A DNA stretch of 64,000 nt from Plotosus lineatus (GCA_024760905.1 CM045729.1:77080050-77144049), one strand, 5' to 3'; positions 1-10,734 are shown, numbered from the stretch's first letter. A program made the numbers and translations. Notes: a model not told the origin generated them from the letters alone.

Positions 1-82
1 GGGACGCTGAGTCACACAAACGCACACCTCGTTCGTGTTTTTCAATGATCTCCGCCTGTGGTGGGGTCTTTTTCGGTCCCAT
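1..82 (-). pseudogene. N-terminus of Tigger/pogo-like transposase
   Basis: The minus-strand frame from ATG at 82 begins MGPKKTPPQAEIIEKHERGV and continues to the window edge. MGPKKTP followed by an EIIEKHE-type helix is the usual opening of a Tigger-type transposase with a CENP-B N-terminal HTH. The spacing between TPP and EIIEKHE seems shorter than usual, suggesting a small in-frame deletion. Only 27 codons are visible, so integrity cannot be judged. Confidence 0.5.
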
Positions 83-343
83 AATAGCAAAAGTACACTC
101 AATATGGTCCAAAATGTCTAGCAAACACAAACCACTTCCGCACTCAAAGAAAGGGGGTGACGAACTGGGACGCCGTGAGCGTGCGTCAGCTTCTCGTGGC
201 CGCCACCGTGGCGCTGTTCGACCGCGTGGTTTGGTTCGTCCGCTGAAAACTAGTTCGTCAGCAGAGACTATATGCTCGCAAATTTAATGTTCTTGAGGCG
301 AAAAGTTCGTGAGGTTAATCGTTCGACAGCAGAGGTTTTACTG
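1..343 (-). mobile_element. Tigger/pogo-like DNA transposon, terminal fragment cut by window edge
   Basis: Read on the minus strand, the element starts with a terminal repeat CAGTAAAACCTCTGCTGTCG (complement of 324-343), followed by a GC-rich leader and then the start of a transposase frame at 82. A TA dinucleotide at 344-345 is the expected mariner-superfamily target site. The remainder lies beyond the left edge. Assignment to Tigger/pogo rests on the TIR style and the MGPKKTP start, both typical of CENP-B-like transposases. Confidence 0.6.
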
Positions 344-391
344 TATATATATATATAAAATGCATCTATAAATTGAATTGTGGAAAAAGTA

Positions 392-737
392 ATTCATTTC
401 CTGAACCGCTTAATCCTAATTGGGGTCACAGGGGTGCTGGCACCCATCTTAACCAACTCTGTACAAGGGCAGGGTACACCCTGGACAGCTCACCAGGCCA
501 TTACAGGGCCAACTCTCACACAACCATTCATATTCACACCTGGGGGTGATTTGGAAAAGTCAATTGGCTTTTTGTGCATGTTTTTGGATTATGGGAGGAA
601 ACCAAAGTAACCGAAGGAAACCCACACAAGCACAGAGAGAACATACAACCTCAACACAGAAATGCTCAAGCTGAAAATTGAACCCAGGACCGGCATGCTG
701 TGAGGCAGACATGCTAACCATTATGCCACCATGAGCC
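392..737 (-). mobile_element. SINE family 2, near full length
   Basis: Minus-strand copy. The tRNA-like head lies at the right (complement of the stretch ending ATGCTAACCATTATGCCACC), the internal block ATGGGAGGAAACCAAAG is at 591-607, and tail 1 (CTGAACCGCTTAATCCTAAT) is at the left. It lies beside a plus-strand family 1 copy, so their heads face each other across about 45 bp. Confidence 0.75.
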
Positions 738-782
738 AATTGCAACACCATTTCAGAATAATCTTCCTCAATATAGAAACGA

Positions 783-1140
783 GGGCAGTGAAAGCCTGGT
801 GATATAGGGCACTGGATTGCTGATCTTATGGTTGGGGGTTCGAGCCCCACTCTCCATAAGGTTGTCACTGTGTATCCCCCCCCCCCCCTTCCCCCCAGTG
901 CAACTAACTGGGTTATCAAAAGCCGGCCATGTCTCTCACTGTCTACGGTGTGAGTGTCATGTAAAATAATTACAGTATTGCTGTCTTTTATCAAGAGTAG
1001 GCTGCAAAGCCATCAGCGCGTTTCCGCTTTGCAATAGCCTGGAGAGCTGTTCAGGGTCTACCCTGCCCTCGCCCAGAGTCTGCTGGGATGGGCATCAACC
1101 ACCACACGACCCTAATTAGGATTAAGCGGTTACAGAACAT
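783..1140 (+). mobile_element. SINE family 1, tail 1
   Basis: Head with A-box-like AAGCCTGGTGA and B box GGTTCGAGCCCC, then the shared body (CAACTAACTGGGTTATCAAA, AGGCTGCAAAGCCATCAGCG) and tail 1 (GACCCTAATTAGGATTAAGC). A C-rich expansion of about 14 bases sits in the body at the usual CCCCC position. The diverged A box suggests an older copy. Confidence 0.8.
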
Positions 1141-1421
1141 GAACTGATTCTTGAAATTTTAAAATATCTCATTAACTACAATACATAACATCATTAAAAT
1201 ATTCTGAGAATATGGAGAAATGTCTGTGTGCGTGGGACAAGCATGGAAATTTACATTGGACCAGCAGGCAGCACTTTAAAAACAGGCATGATTTTGTAAT
1301 TAAACTTATTCTATGGGTTCAGAGATATTTTCAGAAATCATTGTCTTTTTATTTACATTCCGCATGATCCCAACCATTTTTCTTTTTTCTTTTTATTTTT
1401 TTTGGAATTGGGGTTGGAACA
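1141..1421 (+). mobile_element. Tc1-like element remnant with large internal deletion
   Basis: Bases 1150-1350 resemble the N-terminal transposase region of the long-TIR Tc1-like family also seen at 23995-24345 and 43251-45094: both this copy and the 23995 copy carry an AACAGGCATG block followed by a CCAGAAA/CAGAAATCATT block. The right end TTGGAATTGGGGTTGGAACA (1404-1423) matches the expected terminus. The catalytic region is absent. Confidence 0.5.
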
Positions 1422-1589
1422 CAATCCTTAAAATCGGCATACCTGCAGAAAATGACACCCCTGTAGAGAGTGGACCCAAAGGAGCTAAATCCTGAACTAA
1501 ATTTTGTTTATGCTATAGTTCTCAAGAGATGATTGAAATGTTGAAGTGAATGTAACTATGTAAACATTCAGAAAATCTCAATCTAGTTA

Positions 1590-2035
1590 CAGTGATCCCT
1601 CGCTACTCTGTGTTTCAGTTTCTGCAGCTTCAGTGCATCGCGGGGTTTTTTTATTTTTTTAAATATTCATCAAAAAATTAAAAAGATAAGGAAATTAAGG
1701 GAAAAAATATGGAAAAAGTTCAGGACAATCCTGCAAAACAAAACCAATGACAAAAAAAACAACAAAAAAAAAAAAACAAACAAAAAAAAAACAAACAAAC
1801 AAACAAAAAAAAACCCTTCAAACAAACAAAAACAAAAAAACAACCCAAAACCTCCCAACAAAACTCCTTACATTTTTATGTGAGGTGCACATGAGTGTGC
1901 GCTCGTGCATCTGTATGTGTGTGTATTTGTATTTTATTTACAACGTATGCATTATTTTTGAATGTTTAATTGTTAGTGTTGAATATGTTTTTATTGATAT
2001 AACACATTGGTATCGGTATTGGTATACAGTTTGTG
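1590..2035 (+). mobile_element. Tigger-type MITE (family M1), right end lost
   Basis: The left TIR CAGTGATCCCTCGCTACTCT follows a TA. Then come a GCTTCAGTGCATCGCG block, an A-rich core (AAGGAAATTAAGGG, then a poly-A/CAAA tract) and a TGAGGTGCACATG / TTTGTATTTTATTTAC block shared with copies at 12592-13158 and 47876-48440. The right TIR seen in those copies (GTGAGGGATCC) is missing here. Confidence 0.65.
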
Positions 2036-2329
2036 CCACATGTAAGATCGGACCCTGAGTGGTTTAGTAAAGTTCTGGTCCCCTAATAAACCTCAGAACA
2101 TCTCCAGTGCTACAATTCTTAGGACTATTTTTGGTTGAAGGGCACCAATCTTGATGAAGATGTTTCTTTAGTTTATGTTATGATTACGGTGGATTGGAGT
2201 ATTGACTAAAATGTCAGTCTGAAATGCCCCATAAGTAATTGCAAGGATCCTTCACTTTCCGCAGTTAATTGGGACCGAGATTCCCCACAACAGACAATTT
2301 TCATCAAGTAGGATAGACCCAACTGACAT

Positions 2330-2569
2330 ATACGTACATGTATTATTATTATGGATGCTTGTATAGCGCATACTTCATACACGTGTATGCTCAATGCGCT
2401 CGTCGTCACCATGCGGCGCCAGTTATTGCGTTCTATCCTTTTGATGCTGAGCACCAAGCAGGAAGCAACAACTCCCACATTTTAATGTCTTATGGTATGA
2501 TGCAGCCGGGTTCGAACTCCGACCACCCGGAGGATAAAGTGGACGCTCTACCAACTGAGCTAAATCTCC

Positions 2570-2575
<6 letters not shown>
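2330..2575 (-). mobile_element. SINE family 3 (tRNA-like head, ATT tail)
   Basis: The minus strand starts ACCGGAGATTTAGCTCAGTT with A box TAGCTCAGTTGG and B box GAGTTCGAACCCGG, followed by GACATTAAAATGTGGGAGTT, TTGCTTCCTGCTTGGTGCTC and GGATAGAACGCAATAACTGG. It ends in an ATTATTATT tract near 2338. A second relative is at 11197-11520. The body between head and tail is unlike a mature tRNA, so this is a SINE and not a tRNA gene. Confidence 0.75.

Positions 2576-2632
<57 letters not shown>
2571..2632 (+). repeat. (TAA)n microsatellite
   Basis: About 20 perfect TAA units immediately upstream of the head of the family 3 SINE. It explains the poly-Tyr and poly-Leu minus-strand frames across this stretch. 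Confidence 0.95.
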
Positions 2633-2634
<2 letters not shown>

Positions 2635-3152
2635 CAGAATGTTCCCATTACCATCAATGGTCCTTTCTTTCCTGATGGCACAGATATAAAAATATGCCTC
2701 AGAAAGTGAAACAGTGGTACAGAAAACATGAGGAATCATTTCCACACATGAATTGGCACCACGGAGTCCTGCTGTTAAGCCAATTGAAGGGTTTTTCTTT
2801 TATTTCTTTCTTTTTTTGGATGTGTCGGTGAAAACTTAGCTAGCTGCACTGGGGTGATTCAGACGTTCACTGGTTTATACCCAATTTAGTAGTTTAGTAC
2901 CTGTATACTCTTATTATTGCCTTATTGGAACTGATGCATGTATGTCTTATGCTCACCATTTCTCACATAGGCAGTTGCACAGTATGCATGCACTCTGCAC
3001 AACAAGATGTCCAGTAGCAAACAAATATGCAAATAAATAAATAAATTAAAAAGTAATTTCTTACTACCCAGCAATGCTACCATTACAACAGGGCTGGGCT
3101 CTAAAGCGAAAGGGAAGATGACACTGAGTTTGTCAGACATTTCACTTCATAG

Positions 3153-3570
3153 CAGCAGCAGGCCTCCGTCAGTCCCAAAGGACTATGGCTGCGTTCTGGC
3201 CAGTATCCCGACTGGTGATACTCCCCAGTGCACAGAGCCTGGGTAGGGAGTAATGAGGGACAGGCTGTTACCCAAGCAGCAAGTCCCCCCCTGTCTCGGC
3301 GCCACCAGAAGGATCCAATGGAAAGGCAAGTGCCGATACGGCTGGGTTCCAGTGCCGCTGCAGGAGAGAAACTACGGTCAATTTAGAACGGCCAATTAAC
3401 CTACAGTGCACATCTTTGGATTGCGGGGGAAACCAGAGCACCCGGAGGAAACCCGCACAAGCACGGGGAGAACATGCAAACTCCACACAGAAACGCCCAG
3501 GCCGGGAATCGAACCCAGGCCTTCTTGCTGTGAGGCGGACGTGCTAACCACTACGCCACCGTGCCGCCAT
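3153..3570 (-). mobile_element. SINE family 2 head joined to an unrelated body
   Basis: Positions 3370-3570 are a well-preserved family 2 head and body on the minus strand (GGCGGCACGGTGGCGTAGTG head; GAAACCAGAGCACCCGGAGG block on the plus strand). The remainder, 3153-3365, is a GC-rich segment (CGCCACCAGAAGGATCCAAT) that replaces tail 1 and was not seen elsewhere in the window. It is either a composite SINE or an insertion into a different repeat. Confidence 0.6.
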
Positions 3571-3579
3571 TTCACTTCA

Positions 3580-4490
3580 TATTACTTCCATTTAATAGAC
3601 GCAGAACAAACATTCTTAAACTACCAAAAGTGGTTTTAGACAACACCACATGCTTACATTGTTATCATCAACACTACATCATCATTTCTCTGTATATTCT
3701 ACCGTCTGTAAAACAGTACTTGGGATAAAGCTAGAGCAAGTAGCAGAGCTGTGAATGGGAAGACACACTTTTGAAAGTCCCTGGGAGAGATTTGATTACA
3801 TGCAGCATTTGGAATGTCTTTTGAGGCCAAGTTTCACTCTTTCAATGCTAGGGGTCAGAGGTCAAAAGAGTTAAGTAAGGGGAGAAGATGGCTAAAACAC
3901 AAAACTTGCTTAACCAAGCAAGATGTTATCACGATTGTAAAATGTTATTGAAATAGCCCTGACATACTGCATGTGGGTTAAAATAGTGAGAGCTATATTA
4001 GATAACACTTTTAAGAACTGTGTTTGTAGATACATATATGACTAGCTAGTCAAAACAATGATGTAAGCCTACATAAGCACATCCAGATATATCTTTCACA
4101 TCATCTTTTGCAGTGATAGCTTCTGCATTTTTTTTTCTTTTTTCATCTCAATTTGATCACCTGCCAATCCCCAACAGCAGCAACCACGTGGCTCCGCTAC
4201 AAACCCAACGGACTGCTTCATTTTTAACTGTTGCTCATGGACCAGAAAAAAACTTTTTATTAGGTAAGGAATAGATCTGGTGTTCATCCTACTCTGGATC
4301 TGGATCAGGGTCCACCTACAGAAGAGCAGCTGATTGCCTCAGGTTAAAGGTTTCCCTCATGTCTGTCGTCTTCCTTCCAGTTCTCTCTATATAGTTATGC
4401 TGCCATAGTTAGTCATAATGGAGTCCCTACTGGCACTCAGCACTAATAAACTTTCAATTTTTTAAAACATAATACCTTTATGACATACCT
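3580..4490. other. Unassigned single-copy-looking stretch
   Basis: No SINE, LINE or TIR signature recognised and no coding frame with splice consensus stood out. It contains a DR1-like motif at 3852-3864. Confidence 0.4.
3852..3864 (+). promoter_or_regulatory. DR1-like nuclear receptor half-site pair
   Basis: GGGTCA-G-AGGTCA is a direct repeat of two AGGTCA-type half sites spaced by one base, the arrangement bound by HNF4, RXR/PPAR and COUP-TF. It lies outside recognised repeats. A single motif has little predictive power, so this is only a pointer. Confidence 0.2.
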
Positions 4491-4495
4491 AAAAA

Positions 4496-4498
<3 letters not shown>

Positions 4499-4559
<61 letters not shown>
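4499..4559 (+). repeat. (GT)n microsatellite
   Basis: About 30 GT units, perfect. Confidence 0.95.
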
Positions 4560-4564
<5 letters not shown>

Positions 4565-4716
4565 GAAGTGCACATGATACTTCTGACATAACAGTAGTCC
4601 TGATTCTTCTAATCCTCTGAATCCTGTGATCCGTCCTGCCCTGCTACTATTGGTTGGAGTTCACACCTTAGCAGCCCCTTCCTCCTGCATTGATGAGCCT
4701 TATGGAATGAAACATA

Positions 4717-6155
4717 CTAGTCCTTCTCAAAAAATTAGCATATTGTGATGAAGTTCATTATTTTCTGTAATGTACTGATAAAAAAATACATTTTAATACA
4801 TTTTAGATTCATTGCACACCAACTGAAATATTTTAGGTCTTTTATTGTTTTAATTCTGATGATTTTGGCATACAGCTCATGAAAACCCAAAATTACTATC
4901 TCAAAAAATTAGCATATCATGAAAAGGTACTCTAAACGAGCTATTAACCTAATCATCTGAATCAACCAATTAACGCTAAACACCTGCAAAAGATTCCTGA
5001 GGCTTTTAAAATCTCCCAGCCTGGTTCATTACTCAAAACCGCAATCATGGGTAAGACTGCCGACCTGACTGCTGTCCAGAAGGCCATCATTGACACCCTC
5101 AAACAAGAGGGTAAGACACAGAAAGAAATCTCTGAGCGAATAGGCTGTTCCCAGAGTGCTGTATCAAGCCACCTCAGTGGGACGTCTGTGGAAAGGAAAA
5201 AGTGTGGCGGAAAACGCTGCACAACCAGAAGAGGTGACCGGACCCTGAGGAAGATTGTGGAGAAGGGCCGATTCCAGACCTTGGGGGACCTGTGGAAGCA
5301 GTGAACTGGGCTACAGGTGCCGCATTCCCCAGGTCAAGCCACTTTTGAACCAGAAACAGCGGCAGAAGCGCCTGACCTGGGCTACAGAGAAGCAGCACTG
5401 GACTGTTGCTCAGTGGTCCAAAGTACTTTTTTTTTGGATGAAAGCAAATTTTGCATGTCATTCGGAAATCAAGGTGCCAGAGTCTGGAGGAAGGATCTTG
5501 GATTCAAGGATCAAAATCAAGGATTTTGGAGCACTTCATGCTCCATCTACTGAAAAGCTTTATGGAGATGAAGATTTCATTTTTCAGCACGACCTGGCAC
5601 CTGCTCACAGTGCCAAAACCACTGCTAAATGGTTTACTGACCATGGTATTACTGTGCTCAATTGGCCTGCCAACTCTCCTGACCTGAAGCCCATAGAGAA
5701 TCTGTGGGATATTGTGAAGAGAAAGTTGGGACACACCAGACCCAACACCGTGGATGAGCTTAAGGCGGCTATCGAAGCATCCTGGGCCTCCATAACACCT
5801 CAGCAGTGCCACAGGCTGATTGCCTCCATGCCACGCCGCATTGAAGCAGTCATTTCTGCAAAAAGATTCCCGACCAAGTATTGAGTGCATAACTGAACAT
5901 AATTATTTGAAGGTTGACTTTTTTGTATTAAAAACACTTTTTTTATTGGTCGGATGAAATATGCTAATTTTTTGAGATAGGAATTTTTGGTTTTCATGAG
6001 CTGTATGCCAAAATCATCAGAATTAAAACAATAAAAGACCTGAAATATTTCAGTTGGTGTGCAATGAATCTAAAATATATGAAAGTTTAATTTTTATCAA
6101 TACATTACAAAAAATAATGAACTTCATCACAATATGCTATTTTTTTGAGGACTAG
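4717..6155 (+). mobile_element. Tc1-like transposon with double (IR/DR) terminal repeats, internally deleted
   Basis: The left end CTAGTCCTTCTCAAAAAATT (4717) is mirrored by the right end finishing TTTTTTTGAGGACTAG (6155). Both continue as inverted copies of AGCATATTGTGATGAAGTTC. A second inner pair, around TCTCAAAAAATTAGCATATC (4900-4919) and its inverse at 5958-5981, gives the IR/DR layout of fish Tc1 elements. A TA precedes the left end at 4715-4716; the right flank reads AA and has probably mutated. Length is about 1.44 kb, shortened by two deletions in the transposase gene. Confidence 0.9.
5047..5884 (+). pseudogene. Tc1 transposase, disrupted
   Basis: The first part (MGKTADLTAVQKAIIDTLKQ onward, 5047-5304) is the paired-like HTH DNA-binding region. 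It ends at a stop after TLGDLWKQ where sequence appears deleted before GLQVPHSPGQA-type DNA. After 5305 the C-terminal half is readable in a shifted frame: FQHDLAPAHSAK carries the second catalytic Asp and NSPDLKPIENLWD the third catalytic acid. Around 5495-5525 a further segment between the first and second catalytic residues is replaced by a short filler. The first acidic residue survives only in another frame (DESKF). It cannot encode active enzyme, though the ends could still be moved by enzyme supplied in trans. Confidence 0.9.
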
Positions 6156-6187
6156 AACATTCGGAAACTGAAAATAATTTTTCACAG

Positions 6188-6536
6188 TGGGGGTAGTGGT
6201 GGCCTGGTGGTAAGGTGCTGGATTACTGATCCTAAGGTTCAAGCCCCACTGTCAACAGTTGCCATGCCACTGCCACCCCCCCCCCACCCCGTGCAGCTAA
6301 CTGGGTCATCAAAGGCCTGCCATGTCTCCCACTGTCTATAGTGAGAGGCATGTAAAAGAACCATTGCTGTCTTTGATCAAGAGTAGCTATATAGCCGTCA
6401 ATGTCGTTCTGCCCTGTGACGGCCTGCTAAGCCATCCAGGCTATACTCTGCCCATGCCCAGAGTCAGCTGAGATGGGCACCGGTCCTCCCATGACCTCAA
6501 TTAGGATTAAGCGGTTCAGAGAATGAATGAAGGAAG
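6188..6536 (+). mobile_element. SINE family 1, tail 1, with 11-bp TSD
   Basis: Complete head (GGTGGCCTGGTGGTAAGGTG), body and tail 1. ATTTTTCACAG occurs at both 6177-6187 and 6537-6547, directly flanking the copy, as expected for LINE-mediated insertion just outside the Tc1 element. Confidence 0.85.
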
Positions 6537-6777
6537 ATTTTTCACAGCTGGTGATACAAATTTATTTTACGAAAATAATTTAATAGTATAATTTCCACTG
6601 CAGTTCTAAGATAACCATATAGCCTCATATATGATCTCACAGATACACATGATTTGCTAATGTCACTGTAAACAGAATGGAGAGTATAATGGCTTACCGC
6701 CAACCCACAGAGCACATCCAATTGTGCTATCTTGGCTCCTAGCCATATATATCTGCATTATAAACATTTAAAATGTT

Positions 6778-6903
<126 letters not shown>

Positions 6904-6917
6904 TAAAAATATATTAT

Positions 6918-7200
6918 GTTCTAGTGTTTAGCACTGTTGCCTCACAGCAAACATCGGAACGTCACCGCTTTTTTTGCACAAAATCTGCTTGCTTGTGTGA
7001 ATGTTCTCCAGCTGTTCTAGTGACCTCCTACAGTCCCAAGATATTGACATTAAGTCATTGAGGCTACTCTAAGCTACCAACAGGTGTGAATGTGAGTTGA
7101 CTGATTCGATATGTAATAGCACAGCAGACTGTTCAAGATCTACCACGCCTCTCATACTGGAATTGCCTCATTACTCTGGTAGATAAATAGCGTGAATGAA
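6918..7200 (+). mobile_element. SINE family 2, degraded
   Basis: Recognisable head (TTTAGCACTGTTGCCTCACA), TGTGTGAATGTTCTCCAGCT block and a GGTGTGAATGTGAGTTGACT segment in family 2 order, heavily diverged. Confidence 0.5.
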
Positions 7201-7202
7201 AT

Positions 7203-7337
7203 ATGGATGACCCAGTGAAGTTAACTGGGTTATCAAAGACCAGCCATGTCTCTCAATGTCTGTGGTGAAAGGCCTGTAAAGGAACCAATCCTCTACATGA
7301 CCCTAATTAGGATCATGTGGTTCAGAAAATGAATGTA
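7203..7337 (+). mobile_element. SINE family 1 body and tail 1, head missing
   Basis: Starts within GTTAACTGGGTTATCAAAGA and ends GACCCTAATTAGGATCATGT. The middle of the body is deleted. Confidence 0.6.
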
Positions 7338-7404
7338 TTATGTGCAATTAAAGGGTGTCCTTATTATATACTATCGGTGTCATTATTTAGAATATCACAC
7401 ACCT

Positions 7405-7600
7405 AGCAATCAGCCATAACATTAAAACCACCAGATTGGTTTAAAGCTAGACAGCAGTATACATGGCAAGCTGCAATGCAGTGTATATTCTATCACAAAC
7501 CGCATTCCATCTGAACAGTTCCTGAAGTTTGTTCTATAGCTAATTTGTATAACCAGACCACCTAGAAACCACTAGAACCGTGTATATAAGTCGTATAGGA
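7405..7600 (+). mobile_element. Possible Tc1-like left end remnant
   Basis: ATCAGCCATAACATTAAAAC resembles the terminus of a common vertebrate Tc1-like family whose transposase fragment is seen at 27985-28460. No right end or coding remnant follows. Confidence 0.35.
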
Positions 7601-7619
7601 TCCACCAATTAAATTTCTA

Positions 7620-8600
7620 TGATTTTTTTTTTTTTTTTAGAATTTGTCTTGGACCTTTTTTGCAGGGCAAATACGGCAATACTAGACTCAGGACAAGGAC
7701 ACTGGTCCCACAAGCAGACCCTTTAATAAATGTGGAATAAACACGGAGGAAGTATTTTTTCCCCAATTTCTTTATATGTTTTCATATATTAAGGGAATTT
7801 GTAGAAACTAGTTATAGTAATTATTACTTAGACTCAACATATTTGACATTATAAACCACAAATAAAGAAACAAAAAGTTACGATACCTTTCGATCTGAAT
7901 CAACATCACAGCCAAAAATCCTCTGCAACTGGGCTTGGGGACTGTTCCTGCATGATGATGCAAACCTTTGTGGAAGCTTGATGGTGGGGGTCATTGGTAT
8001 AGGAGCAGGCTTGAGGCCTATTGAATAGCAAGTCACTGACACAATACTTAAAAAAAAAAGTCCATGGATGATATTCCAAATCTAGTAAAACTTGTAGCGT
8101 GTAGGTCCAGGTAAGCCTTAAGTAGGGATGGCAAATTAAAAATATGTGCTAATACTCAACCCCCAAAGGTCTTGATGAAAAACACTATAGTGTACATGAT
8201 AAATGTATTTTCCACCGACACTCCGGCAACCAAGGGCACTTACAATTTGCTGGTGTCACCAGTTTGTTTAGCAATCAGTGCTCTGTAAACACATGCAAAT
8301 CACCGGCATTGCCAGAAACACCGCCTGATAGCGCCTCAAGTGTTTATATATAATATAATTAATTTTCCCTCAATCTTTATTACTGGCAATTTCACGTGTG
8401 TCATTCACTAATTGTTTCACTTGGTTAAGCCTATGCAGCTGTATGATACAGCAATTTTTGCATTCTACAGAACTTAAGAGTTCTATTTACACGACCAGCT
8501 TTCTATGACGTTAATTCCTATAGAGTACTTTGGAAAGAACTAAGGACCTTAATTAATCATGTCAACAGAAATTTTGTTCAATAGAACTTAAACAAGCTAC
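7620..8600. other. Unassigned stretch
   Basis: Single-copy-looking DNA apart from a short T run at 7623-7639. One weak minus-strand exon-like segment is noted at 8244-8282. Nothing else is supported. Confidence 0.35.
8244..8282 (-). CDS. Weak candidate exon, unknown gene
   Basis: The minus strand reads CATGTGTTTACAG, then 39 bp, then GTAAGT. One frame is open and gives ALIAKQTGDTSK with split codons at both ends. At this length an open frame between chance splice consensus sequences is quite likely, so it is recorded only for comparison with stronger minus-strand candidates further right. Confidence 0.12.
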
Positions 8601-8602
8601 TG

Positions 8603-8604
<2 letters not shown>

Positions 8605-8680
<76 letters not shown>

Positions 8681-8686
8681 TAATTA
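8605..8686 (+). repeat. (TA)n microsatellite
   Basis: About 38 TA units with minor interruptions. Confidence 0.95.
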
Positions 8687-8744
8687 GTATTTATTTTTTC
8701 CATAGAGTATTCTGTTCTATAGAATAGCACATTTTAAATGTAGC

Positions 8745-9150
8745 CATGAGGCGTGGGCTCTAACCAGTGTCTCTCCCCCTTATGCCGGTCCCAAGCCCGG
8801 AGAAATGCAGAGGGTTGTGTCAGGAAGGGCATCCAACGAAAAAACCAATGCCAAACTTTTATGATGCAAATCAGAAGTATTACCCTCTTACCGGATCGGT
8901 CGAGGCCCGGGTTAACAACGACCGCCATCAGTGCTGTCAACCAACAGGGTGCTGATGAAAATTGGACTACTGTTGGTTGAAGACGTCGAAGAAAGAGAGG
9001 CGGGATGGATGTGGTGAAGGACATGACGGTCGTTAGAGTAAGAGAAGAAGATACAGAGGACAGGGTGAGCTGGAGGCGGATGATTTGCTGTGGCAACCCC
9101 TGAAGAGAACAGCTGAAAGGAAAAGAAGAAGAAGAAGAAGCAGAAGAAGA
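8745..9150 (+). mobile_element. LINE-derived repeat: 5' leader fused to 3' end
   Basis: The first half (CCGGTCCCAAGCCCGGAGAA, GTCAGGAAGGGCATCCAACG, CGGATCGGTCGAGGCCCGGG) is leader-like. The second half, from about 8990, encodes the degraded C-terminus of a LINE reverse transcriptase (compare 59735-60123) and ends GCTGTGGCAACCCCTGAAGA, GCTGAAAGGAAAAG, (AAG)n. The endonuclease and RT region between is absent. Both halves share blocks with tail 2 of family 1 SINEs. Confidence 0.65.
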
Positions 9151-9337
9151 AGAACAGCACATTGCTATAGAACATTTTTGAAATTCTATAGGGATGAACT
9201 GTTCTATATAACTTAACAGCAAACATCTGTAGAACACTTTCTATAAATATAGAAATTCTATAAGAAATCACTGTTCCATTGGAATTCCTATAAAATTCTA
9301 TTCAGTCCTACAGGATTTCTGTAGGATATTTTTGGCA

Positions 9338-9632
9338 GGGTTAATCCTACTCGGGTCACAGGGAGGCTAACTCGGGGCAGAGACAGGAGAGAACAAACAT
9401 TGTCCGATTCTGAACAGCTTGGCAGACAAAACTATTCTAAACACAAAACTATTCACACTCATATCTAGGAGGATTTTAAGAGGTTGATTAGCCTAACACG
9501 CATGGGTTTGGCCTGCAGGAGGAAACCCACGCATGCAAAATCCACACAGAAATGCTCTTGTTGAGCCCATTACTTGAACCCAAACGGTCTTGCTGTGAGG
9601 TAGATGTTCCAACCACTACACCACTTTGCCAT
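9338..9632 (-). mobile_element. SINE family 2
   Basis: Minus-strand copy: tail 1 like GGGTTAATCCTACTCGGGTC at the left, GGCCTGCAGGAGGAAACCCA in the middle, and head complement GTTCCAACCACTACACCACT at the right. Partly rearranged. Confidence 0.65.
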
Positions 9633-9789
9633 TATAATACATGGTATGAGTCACATCAAGATTACATTATTGTTGCTACTTGCATTCCTGCATAGCTATG
9701 ACAATGTGTGAATCTGCAACATACTGATAAATTGTGTATTTAAAGGAGCCGGCCACTCATTCTCGGTAATTCTAGGTGACCATCAACCT

Positions 9790-10032
9790 CTAAACAAACG
9801 TTCCCTGTACAGAACCCTCATTGTGATTACCAAAGTGAGTGAGAAATAATCTGGCTGTTGTGAACCCTTGATCTGGATTGTATTTTGTACACAGTGGTCC
9901 TGTAAACAGTTTAGATGATGGAATGTTCGGGTAATCACAGACCACAAGACCCATATCAGCTCGTGATGACAGGTCTAGTATAGTAGTTACATTCAAGTTT
10001 GTAGATTCTGCCACATGAGACAATGTGTCCAC
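9790..10032 (-). CDS. Unassigned open frame on the minus strand
   Basis: An open frame of about 80 codons runs VDTLSHVAESTNLNVTTILD onward and includes DYPNIPSSKLFTGPLC, with unbiased-looking composition and no recognised repeat underneath. There is no in-frame ATG at its beginning (it starts at GTG in the supplied translation) and splice sites at its ends are poor. It may be a real exon, an old transposase piece or chance. No family was recognised. Confidence 0.15.
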   Translation of the reverse strand: MDTLSHVAESTNLNVTTILDLSSRADMGLVVCDYPNIPSSKLFTGPLCTKYNPDQGFTTARLFLTHFGNHNEGSVQGTFV

Positions 10033-10173
10033 AACCAGATCTCCATTTCAGACTGGGTCTGACTTATCTTAACTTGAAACTAATGAGAGGCATACGAGTG
10101 AGGGAGCATGAACCCTGAGATCCCAGAAGAGCCCAAGGTCTGAGGCGGCCCCAGTGGATAAAAGGTTAAGTTT

Positions 10174-10177
<4 letters not shown>

Positions 10178-10221
<44 letters not shown>
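10178..10221 (+). repeat. (GT)n microsatellite
   Basis: About 21 GT units. Confidence 0.95.
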
Positions 10222-10730
10222 TGGCAAATGTACTGCTGGAAACTCTATTAGTAAACTCTCAACAAGGGTGAGTTGGTGAGTGGGTGGAGGGTAACTCAGC
10301 TTTTATGAAGCACTTAATAGCAGCCACTGCTATGGCACATGAGGCGCTGACACACTGACTGTACTGTACTGCCGAACTTTACCTCGTTACATTCGAGTTT
10401 ATATTTGAGTCCACCTTGTAGCTACTATTTATTTATTTATTCCATTTCACAATGCCTCAGTGTACACATTGTATATCTCCAGCGTGCAGTTCTCATTCAT
10501 AGGTACAGCGTTTACATTTCTATTTTCCATTTTTTACTTACAGTTTAGTGTACAGAATTACTCATAATATAATATTTATATTCTGCTCTAGAGATTGTTA
10601 ATTGCAGTATATTGTCTAGTTTATACATCTATATCTGGTTTTACACCTTTTAATACCGAGAGCCTCGTCCAAAGTTTCATTAAGTGTGAACAAAATGACA
10701 AAAAAGAATCTTGAATCGTTCAAAAACATG
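10222..10730. other. Unassigned stretch
   Basis: AT-rich with no recognised repeat or gene. A short ATTT run lies near 10430. Confidence 0.4.
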
Positions 10731-10734
10731 AGAC

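Noticed and set aside
2505..2572. Apparent tRNA gene (cloverleaf-like with A and B boxes)
   Set aside because: It continues into a SINE body with an ATT tail and lacks the acceptor-stem pairing expected of a functional tRNA.
8753..9271. Overlapping long frames on both strands
   Set aside because: They lie in a LINE-derived repeat and its (AAG)n tail; no intact domain.
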